Source: Vavraia culicis subsp. floridensis
Lineage: Eukaryota; Microsporidia; Pleistophoridae
DNA length: 24,427 bases
Direction: 5' to 3'
Assembly (NCBI RefSeq): GCF_000192795.1
Contig: NW_007360668.1
Coordinates: 1 to 24,427 of the forward strand
In this document: one piece after another, positions 8,467 through 15,985 of the stretch
Layout: every line of letters begins with the position of its first letter
Numbering within the stretch: position 1 is the first letter of the stretch
The notes under the pieces: generated by a model
Databases searched by the model: none
Seen by the model: only the letters and a program-made list of their open reading frames with translations
What the model was told of the DNA's origin: nothing
Made by a program: the position numbers and the translations under genes

Positions 8467-9174
8467 ATGTCGGGCAGAAATACCGGAAATTCGTTCTTCG
8501 AAGGCAATGCGCTTAGGAACGATGTAGACTACCAGAAAATACACGATATGGTAAAGCCGTACAAAGGAACAACAACACTTGCGTTTATATTCAAGGAAGG
8601 GATTGCCATAGCAGTAGACTCGCGTGCCACATCGGGCAGTTACATCGCATCGCAATCCGTTCACAAGGTGATCCGGGTGAACAAATATCTGGTGAGCACG
8701 ATGGCTGGCGGTGCTGCAGATTGCCTCTACTGGGAGAAGAGAATGGGTGCATTTGCGAAGCTCTATGAGGTTACGAACGGCAGGAGATTGCCTGTGCCAG
8801 CCGCTGTGAATTATTTGCGTAATTGTGTAGTGGGTAAAAGTGGCCTTTCCATTGGTACGATGGTGTGTGGATGGGACGATAATGGGCCAGAGATTTACTA
8901 CCTCGATAACGAGGGCACAATGGTAAAAGGAACGGTTTTCAGTGTTGGCAGTGGATCCACAATAGCTTATGGCGTGTTAAATACCAGTTATAGGTATGAT
9001 ATGAGTCGTGATGAGGCTCTTAAGTTGGCGCGGGATTCCATTTTCTATGCCACGTACCGTGATGCGTATTCTGGTGGTTCGTGCAATTTGTATTTTATGG
9101 ACAATGATGGGTGGCAGCATGTTGGCCAGTACGATGTTAAGGATTTATACGAGGAGTTGATTGAAAATAAATGA
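8467..9174 (+). CDS. PRE2: 20S proteasome subunit beta5 (chymotrypsin-like, Pre2)
   Basis: A precursor of 235 residues. A 34-residue propeptide ends in KG, followed by mature TTTLAF, so Thr35 becomes the catalytic N-terminal Thr1. Counting from it, Asp17 (VDSR), Lys33 (SVHK) and the RDAYSGG block with Asp and Ser of the active site are all present. MAGGAADC and SVGSGSTIAYGVL are typical of beta5 rather than beta1 or beta2. In the family this subunit cleaves after hydrophobic residues in the core particle. An in-frame ATG at 8419 would add 16 residues, but the CCC box lies after that ATG, so 8467 is preferred. The stop codon TGA (9172-9174) directly follows AATAAA. Confidence 0.96.
   Translation: MSGRNTGNSFFEGNALRNDVDYQKIHDMVKPYKGTTTLAFIFKEGIAIAVDSRATSGSYIASQSVHKVIRVNKYLVSTMAGGAADCLYWEKRMGAFAKLYEVTNGRRLPVPAAVNYLRNCVVGKSGLSIGTMVCGWDDNGPEIYYLDNEGTMVKGTVFSVGSGSTIAYGVLNTSYRYDMSRDEALKLARDSIFYATYRDAYSGGSCNLYFMDNDGWQHVGQYDVKDLYEELIENK
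9166..9171 (+). terminator. Poly(A) signal AATAAA inside the end of the beta5 gene
   Basis: AATAAA forms the last coding bases and is followed at once by the TGA stop, implying a very short 3' untranslated region. Confidence 0.55.
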
Positions 9175-10198
9175 TATTGCATCTGGTTCGCGTGATCTGC
9201 GCGCTTCTGCGGTAGTTTTACCATCATTACTCTTTCCAATGCTATCGTGTCCGGTGTTATTTCCAGTGGCTGAATAACTCTAACTCTGTAATTTAGATTT
9301 GAATGGCATCCGGTTCAATGTATTTCTTTCTGTTATTAGAATGTTGTGCTCTTTGTACCTTATTTTTCTGCTGTTGGTATCTGAGATGGTGGTACGGGCA
9401 AAGATTTTTGTCTCTCTGCGGCAGTAAAAATGTTTATACCTGATTGTGTCTCTACGTTATTTTTTTGGTTAGATCTACACTAAGTACTGTTGTAGTAATT
9501 CTTGCACCATTATTCTAACCCTAACAGCACCAATTTGCCATGATACCGCCTTCTTTAATTACGGATTAATTTAATCAGATGTTTAACCAGAAAGTCAAAC
9601 TTACCTTACATTCATAATACGAATTAAAAACAAATTCCAAGCATTACCTGCACATAACTCTATAAGACGTGTCTTAATATGTGAACCTGTGCAGCATGAG
9701 ATTCGCCTGGTGTACCACACCAGTCCAATATTTCAGTATTCTTATTCAATTTTTTGTCACAAGCAGACAAGTGCCTTGGCATCATATCATTACGTTTATT
9801 TTGTCTGCTTTCATCTTTTGTTACGTTCCAAAAGCTGCTATAAAAGTAATTTCTCTCTATTCCCACATGAATCAATAAAAATTTGTTATTACAAACCGAG
9901 TAGCACCATGGTTTATAGCTATAGTGCCGATCAACCAGACTTCTAATTGCTGCGTGCAAGCGATTTAAGAACTTTTCTTAATATCTCAATTTTTACGATA
10001 TTAAAATAAAGGAAGGCAATGCCCATGACCTTAAAAAAACAGACACATACTATTAAATGATTCAAAAATGTAGCAAGTAGTTTCAATACCAGCTGTAAAA
10101 ATAAAAGAATGCATCCTACATACATAGCTCCTGTTATTCCGGGGATAAGTCAACGATCAGTTTTTGTACCGGTCGTCAGATTTAAATTATTTACGTGA
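9175..10198. other. Spacer with a possible frameshifted reverse gene
   Basis: On the minus strand a 60-codon ATG frame (9943-10125) has two hydrophobic stretches and CCCC 15 bases upstream. A 99-codon frame without ATG (9660-9959) overlaps its 3' end in another phase. Joined they would give about 155 residues of unknown type. A TAACCCTAAC string at 9515-9525 looks telomere-like but is a single unit. Nothing else is recognised. Confidence 0.35.
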
Positions 10199-10201
10199 CC
10201 C
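10199..10201 (+). promoter_or_regulatory. CCC start-site box of the SAM50 gene
   Basis: GACCCTTTGCA stands six bases before ATG 10208; the core CCCTTT is shared with the beta5 and P4-ATPase genes. Confidence 0.6.
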
Positions 10202-10207
10202 TTTGCA

Positions 10208-11290
10208 ATGAAGGTTCTCAACTTTGATGTTATAGGACTGAAAAGGACAAAACCGGATTTTATCACGAGCATATTGGAGAAAAGCATGTCTATGCACACA
10301 TTTGAGGAAGCGCTACAGCAACTGAAAATATTCAAGAGTATTGATCTAAGGGGCCACAAGGATACAAAGCTCAAACTGAGCGTACAGGAAGAAAAGTATA
10401 GAATATCAGCGGGCACTAATGTGGATCTCTCACGCAGGTTCACACCTTACTTGCAACTGAAGTTACCCAACTTGCTGGGTCGGGGTGAGTCACTTAATTT
10501 CTTGATTTCAGCCGTCAAATCCCTACATGTTAATCTTTCCATTCCTCTACTCAATAAAAACGGTTTTTTTAATTTTATTGAGCTCAACGTGTCATCGTAC
10601 AAAAGAAGGAATGCGCTTGCAGAGCTACAAACGAAGGAATATACGCTGAGTTACTCGTCGTACCACAAGTATTCGTTAGTATATGAAGTTATAGAAAATT
10701 TGACGAATATGTTGTACGTCAGAGCAAGAAATAAGCAAAACGAGAGCATGTCGTACGATTTTAAAGCAGGTTGTTTTGAGAATCGCCTGTTTTATAAGTT
10801 GACTGTGCTGTACAAGAATGTGACTGCACTGCCTTTGAATTTCTTTCATAAACTGCGGATGCGTGCTGGTGTAATTCACGGCCACGTGCATAGCTCAGAG
10901 AAATTTTTCCTGGGCGAAAACATCAGGGGATATTCCCCTATGAGCATATCACCGTTGGATATGAATGAGAAAGTGGGTGGCAAATCGTGCATTGAACTAT
11001 CTAATGCACTGGGATACACATTCAGAAGAATGAAGTTCTTTGTTTTTAATGATTTAGGGTTCAGTTCAAGGCAGAATAACCTGTTTGAGACGCTTAAATC
11101 GTCCGTATTGAGCTTATTTCTTGTACACAAGCCTAGTTGTTTGGGATGGTCCACTGGAATTGGTTGTACCATTGATTTGCACAGGTACAAAAATGTTGCT
11201 ACCAATGTGACAGTATCTTACGCTGTTCCCCTCGCTGAAACTCAAACTGAACAAAACTTCAAATTCGAAGTAGATTTTGATATTTTGTAG
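10208..11290 (+). CDS. SAM50: Sam50/Tob55-like Omp85 beta-barrel of the mitosome outer membrane
   Basis: A 360-residue protein. Residues 1 to about 65 form one short POTRA-like unit (TFEEALQQLKIFKSIDL is the helix-plus-strand part, then LKLSVQEEKYRISAG leads into the barrel). PYLQLKLPNLLGRGESLNF at about 84-102 matches the F-NL-GRGE-L signature at the start of Omp85 barrels. The rest alternates polar and hydrophobic residues, as in a beta-barrel, and ends in FKFEVDFDIL, a plausible closing strand. In mitochondria Sam50 inserts beta-barrel proteins into the outer membrane. Microsporidia keep only mitosomes, where Sam50 is one of the few retained import and assembly factors. The length is shorter than in yeast (about 480), in line with microsporidian reduction. 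The start is supported by the CCC box. Confidence 0.85.
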   Translation: MKVLNFDVIGLKRTKPDFITSILEKSMSMHTFEEALQQLKIFKSIDLRGHKDTKLKLSVQEEKYRISAGTNVDLSRRFTPYLQLKLPNLLGRGESLNFLISAVKSLHVNLSIPLLNKNGFFNFIELNVSSYKRRNALAELQTKEYTLSYSSYHKYSLVYEVIENLTNMLYVRARNKQNESMSYDFKAGCFENRLFYKLTVLYKNVTALPLNFFHKLRMRAGVIHGHVHSSEKFFLGENIRGYSPMSISPLDMNEKVGGKSCIELSNALGYTFRRMKFFVFNDLGFSSRQNNLFETLKSSVLSLFLVHKPSCLGWSTGIGCTIDLHRYKNVATNVTVSYAVPLAETQTEQNFKFEVDFDIL

Positions 11291-12188
11291 TACCAGTGAC
11301 ACGTTAACCACCGTATCACCAGGCCGTGTTAGTGTAGCCTATTCGGTGCAGTTCCATGCTGCGAAAACTTTATATATGCCAAATTTGTGTGATCATGCGA
11401 ACAAACTGGTTAATAAGTCTTATTGCCAGTTATATAAAGTATTTGGTCTGTAGCAAGAGGTATCTTAGCGCTATTGTTGTAATACTAGAGGGATATGATG
11501 GCACAGAGGATTCTCTTTCTGTGGCTCAAGATATATGAGCGGTTGACAATATTTGGAACACGGGTTAGCGGCTATGGTCAGCTCAGAGGGCCGGAAAAGT
11601 GTGTTGTTTGGCTTTTTTGTACGAGGAGGTAAATAAACATACTTTTAATGAAAAAGTATATTCAAAAACAATGGTACGTTGCTAAGAGGGCAGCTTGCCC
11701 AGTGATGAGGAAAGAAATCATTAATTATCGAACTTCCATTTTGCAAAGAGCCTGCACATTTGTTATCAATTATCGGGCATTAAATGTTTTATTTATCGCA
11801 CAAATTAACAAAGTTCAGGATTACGAAGCATGGCGAAGATCGAAATGAAACAATCCCTGAAACAAGCAAAATTTTGTCATGCAAGGATTTTCTAAGCATG
11901 TTACATGAGTTTGACCTTGTGTAATTCTTGTTTCAACAGATATATGCACCTTTCCAATCCTTGGCAAGTTCAACTTTTCATCCTGTCTGATACCACAAAA
12001 TTAAACATAACGTTATTATTAATTTAAATGTCTGCAATTATATAATTTGTTGCGGGCATGAGGACTTTATTGTGGCGAGAGATAATAAAACATAACTGTT
12101 CACTTTTTAATTACACTTACATCGCTGTAGTGCGTTTGAGACCCTGGTAATAGAATTTCTATTTAATCTGTTCGGCTAGTTCCTTGCA
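11291..12188. other. Convergent spacer after SAM50
   Basis: A 47-codon frame at 11705-11848 (+) has TTGCCCAGTG directly before its ATG, nearly the same layout as the beta5 gene, but no recognisable product. AATAAA occurs at 11632-11637, too far from the SAM50 stop to be its obvious signal. A 60-codon frame at 11356-11538 (+) looks accidental. The rest is AT-rich and empty. Confidence 0.4.
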
Positions 12189-13538
12189 CTAACCGTACCT
12201 CATCGCTTTTTTGTAAAGATCTTTAGGTACGTACTTAAAGTCCAATCTGCCAAGGGTCTCCACGATTTTTATTTGTGTAGAGACGATGCTTAAGTTCAAG
12301 ACCTCTACCGTTGAAAAGAAGGTGGGTGCCGTGCAATGAATTAGTTTTTGGCGATTCATCTTATTATGAAATTCACAATCAGATATTTCATCAAACAGCT
12401 CAAAAATTGATACCAACAGTTTTCTCCTATCACCATAAAATATGAACGGTAGATATTTGAGTGAGCTGTTGATTACCTGCCCGTTTCGGTGAAAAATGCT
12501 CAGCAGAACTTTTGTGATATCCTTCGTGCACACGCCGTCAAGGTCATTCCTTATGTATATTTTGAGAAGTGACACAATATCACGGGCAGCATATGTTGAC
12601 GGATTTATCTTCTGCTGTTCTTTAATTTTGTTTATCACAACCTGCACATTTTGGAGCCTTCCCGAAAGCCTAAAAATACCGACTTCTTTTTGACCGTGTA
12701 TCTTTAGATGGTTGATCAAGTTGAATATTACAGGATTAACTCCGTCCAATTTTGGTTGTGCAACATCGTATAATTTAAACAATCGCAGAATAAAATTGAA
12801 CGACTTTAAGAAAACATTTTCATTGATGGCCATTTTTCTTAGTTTAGCCATACAATAAACGGCAAGTTGCCATTTTTCGAATTTATCCAGTTTTTCGTAT
12901 TCTATACAATCATTTTTAAGCCTGTCTAGGTGCCTTTGTATCGCCTTTTTTTCTTTTCCTGTGCATATGCCGTCTGTTACTCTGTCCGCTTGCAGCATAG
13001 AACACGTGTTATAACGCATTATTTTCCTGTTAGAAACTTGTATTTTCTTCTTTCTGCTTAGCTTGACCTGCTGCACATTTGTTATCTTCAATTCGTTAAA
13101 AATCAACATTTCGTCTAGCCGCTTCTCATATAGCATTGATAGCTTGCTGCTTCTCAGAGCTGCGATCGTTTCGTCATAAATTACCGCTGTTTTCTGTTTC
13201 CGTATTTTATCTACGTTTTCAGAACATGTAGTTCGCTTGTTATCTTTCACTTTTCTGTCGATGTATGTTTGTTTACTCTTTACGTGTTTATCGCCAGATT
13301 GAGCCATTTTTTCGCGTATCCCTTCGTGATGAACACCTAACGGCTCTTCTCGTTTGATTTCCGTACAATTCAGACTGCCTCTCAGCTTCTCCTTCTTACA
13401 TACACTGAGAATCGCGCATTTTCCTTTGTCAGAGTTATCCTTTTCGTTAAAAAACTGCACTAATTCCTTAACACTTTTTCGTTCATATCTGCTCCCTGGA
13501 TCATTCAACAAGCAATTTCTTCCGATTGTACTCAGCAT
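12189..13538 (-). CDS. RhoGAP-domain protein
   Basis: A 449-residue protein whose C-terminal 185 residues form a RhoGAP domain: IFNLINHLKIHGQKEVGIFRLSGRL with the arginine finger at Arg290, then IVSLLKIYIRNDL with the supporting lysine, and HNKMNRQKLIHCTAPTFF. RhoGAP proteins switch off Rho/Rac/Cdc42-type GTPases and so control actin and polarity. The Asn that normally follows NKMT-- (Asn194 in p50RhoGAP) is Lys398 here, so activity may be altered. Residues 1 to about 260 are basic and rich in Lys and Arg, without a recognisable lipid-binding or coiled-coil domain. The start is the first ATG (13536-13538); the open frame continues upstream without ATG to a TTG at 13595, and CCC lies at 13600-13602. 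TATAAAAG is about 30 bases upstream of the chosen ATG. Confidence 0.85.
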   Translation of the reverse strand: MLSTIGRNCLLNDPGSRYERKSVKELVQFFNEKDNSDKGKCAILSVCKKEKLRGSLNCTEIKREEPLGVHHEGIREKMAQSGDKHVKSKQTYIDRKVKDNKRTTCSENVDKIRKQKTAVIYDETIAALRSSKLSMLYEKRLDEMLIFNELKITNVQQVKLSRKKKIQVSNRKIMRYNTCSMLQADRVTDGICTGKEKKAIQRHLDRLKNDCIEYEKLDKFEKWQLAVYCMAKLRKMAINENVFLKSFNFILRLFKLYDVAQPKLDGVNPVIFNLINHLKIHGQKEVGIFRLSGRLQNVQVVINKIKEQQKINPSTYAARDIVSLLKIYIRNDLDGVCTKDITKVLLSIFHRNGQVINSSLKYLPFIFYGDRRKLLVSIFELFDEISDCEFHNKMNRQKLIHCTAPTFFSTVEVLNLSIVSTQIKIVETLGRLDFKYVPKDLYKKAMRYG

Positions 13539-15974
13539 GTAAATATTTGTGTTTCGATTATTTGTGCTTTTATAGTTTGATTCAAAAGAAAACAAATGTG
13601 GGACTGATGTAAATATTTATATCATAATTAGGTAAAATTTTTATGGCAGTAAGCATCATAGTTCTGCAGTATGTTAGATAGTGTAGGAATGAAATGCACT
13701 TCATTTCTTATAAATATTCGTGTATGGCATCGTTTTACAGTGTATTGGTGTGCTAATCACAATTCTTTCCTGCATGCTCGTAAAAGGACATTTCCATTTT
13801 TTGGACACGGACCCTTTTATTATTAGTACAAAACAGGCAACTTCTGGGGTACTTTGTTTACGAAAGCACTAATTAATCATTTATTCTCAGGTTATAGCGT
13901 TATAGGGCTAGAACTAATTGTTTACCAATTTTTAATTAGGCCCTGAAACCGATTAATAATTCACTTTTGTCAAAATATCAGCGCTTTGACGATTTTTCCT
14001 TTTGTCGTAATGGTGCTCAAAACGATTCAACAACAATTCTAAATTTTGCCTAAAGCAGTTTCATCAAAATGAATGTAATAGGTTTACAGCTCATTGCGAA
14101 AAACTTGCTTATCGACAACTATGAGCTTACATGTACAAATGTGTTGCATACTGCCAATTTCCAAATATTTATTCGAGTATGTATCATGATCAATAATTTT
14201 GTTTCAAACACTCTCAGGCAGCAAATATAAATCACAAAGTTCCTCCAAGAATTCGACGAATTGTCTGAACTCAACATGTTTTCATGCATTTTACGAGAAA
14301 AGATCGCATAGAAATGGAATAAACTATTTTAAATTTTGGATGCAGGAATTTGCACCACGAAATGGCCAAAGAGAAAACTTTATAATACCAAAACATATTC
14401 CGGTATGCAAACATTTAAAATAAAATTATGTACCTACCACCACGTAACACAAACATTACAGCAATGAATGTTGGTTTTCTACAAGCAGGTTGACATGATC
14501 AAATATTCTGAATAGCTGCATATCCTAAAAAATAAAGACCATTGTTTTGCAAGTGTTAAAAGTATTTTTAGCCTTTTGCATTAATTTAGTGATTCCTCCT
14601 ATCGAAACAGGATTTGTCTCCTCATATGCCATCCATATGGTTGATAAAACACCTTATTATGTGAAATAGAATACAGGTATTTGAACTGATATTCTGCTTA
14701 ATGTTTATGAATGAGAAACAATATCGTGATGCATTATTCGTATTAAATATTGCTGGAAAGCGCCTTATCCTCAAGTTACTCGTCACTACAGATCAGTATT
14801 GTCATATCTCAAGCATAATCTGTTCTGGTTATCTGGGAACAAAGCTTGCCAAAAATATAATAATCATATTTAAATGCCCACAAATTACGCTATATCAGTC
14901 AACCACTCAACCTCCAACCTTAAGGTATTAATAAAGATAAAATTTTTTATCATTCCATGCAATAGCACGTTTTGTAGATTGAAATGAAACTAGACTTATA
15001 CATTACAACAATAGCTTATATTTGGTAGGTAATGTTCTGTAAAACTAAGTAGGTATTCATGGGTCTTAGAATTTCTATGGTTGTTGCACTATTCTCCAAG
15101 AGTTCAAATTTTATTTTTAGTATATAAAAGGGCAAGTATCCCCGTAAAGTACTGTGTTTAGACTTCGCAACTATATCTCAGCTCTAAAGCCAATATTTAA
15201 AGAATGTGATCTATACTAAGAAAGTGTAGCTTTGTGTTATAATCAGGTTTTTAAAACGTATTTATTTTGTTCTACCGACATAATGGACTCATACCACTTA
15301 ATTAGTAGTAAATACGTAATTATTAAATGTTAGTTGAACTCATTGCTGAATTTAACTTCAAAAAAACAATATTTTTCGCTGAATTAAGCTAAAACTATGA
15401 ATAATGTTATATCTCATGCTTTTCTTTATCTTTATTGGTTTACTTACTATTTTATTTGCACCACACCGTAGACCAGTGTTTTTTCGTAAAAGCCCCTTTG
15501 ATCAAATGCTTTACCGCACGATACACACCCTGGTCACCTGGTATCTTCCATAAGAATCCAAGTCTTTATTTCCCAGTCATACAACACACAACCAAAGATA
15601 TTTAAAGCACATTAAGCAGCAAATAACTTCCACCGTTAACATACTCAAGCTCATAACATCAACACTTCTAATGCAATGCTTCCTTGATATTATACTGCTT
15701 TACATCACCTCACCTAGTAAATGTTACATTTTATTAAATTTTAATTGGTTTTTGTGATTAATTGGTCCACAGATAAAAGGAAATTAACAAACAAACAATT
15801 AAACCTTTTCAAGGAAAGCTAGTAATACAACTGTTGATCAAACATAAGGTACAAATACTCATGTTTTTGGAAACAAGCTAGAGATTCGATCGAATGCTTA
15901 TTTTTATAGCTGTACGGAATTTCCAATCATTCTGTAAATTTAATTTTGCGATAAATCAACAAACCGAGGACGTA
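13539..15974. other. Long spacer between RhoGAP and P4-ATPase genes
   Basis: The spacer is 2.4 kb, AT-rich, and lies between divergent genes. I see no tRNA, repeat array or recognisable protein. Frames at 14199-14423 (TTG start) and 14701-14931 (+) have no C-rich box and look accidental. At 15489-15492 CCCC is followed nine bases later by ATG, but that frame is only 14 codons long. The upstream element of the RhoGAP gene (TATAAAAG on the minus strand near 13570) lies at the left edge. Confidence 0.5.
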
Positions 15975-15977
15975 CCC
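15975..15977 (+). promoter_or_regulatory. CCC start-site box of the P4-ATPase gene
   Basis: ACCCTTTCATAT ends directly at ATG 15986, eight bases after the last C. It supports the short N-terminus of the protein. Confidence 0.6.
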
Positions 15978-15985
15978 TTTCATAT

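Noticed and set aside
9515..9525. Telomere-like TAACCCTAAC string
   Set aside because: A single unit without tandem copies, inside a spacer between ordinary genes.
9590..9610. Minus-strand ATGAATGTAAG then GTAAGT, a possible intron start
   Set aside because: Splicing to the best AG gives a protein of only about 17 residues with no known match.
5546..11656. A 16-base sequence TTTTAATGAAAAAGTA shared by two spacers
   Set aside because: Very AT-rich and short; a chance match in 24 kb of AT-rich DNA is plausible, and the flanks do not match.
14199..14423. 74-codon forward frame in the long spacer
   Set aside because: Begins with TTG after a nearby stop, lacks a start box, and shows no known motif.
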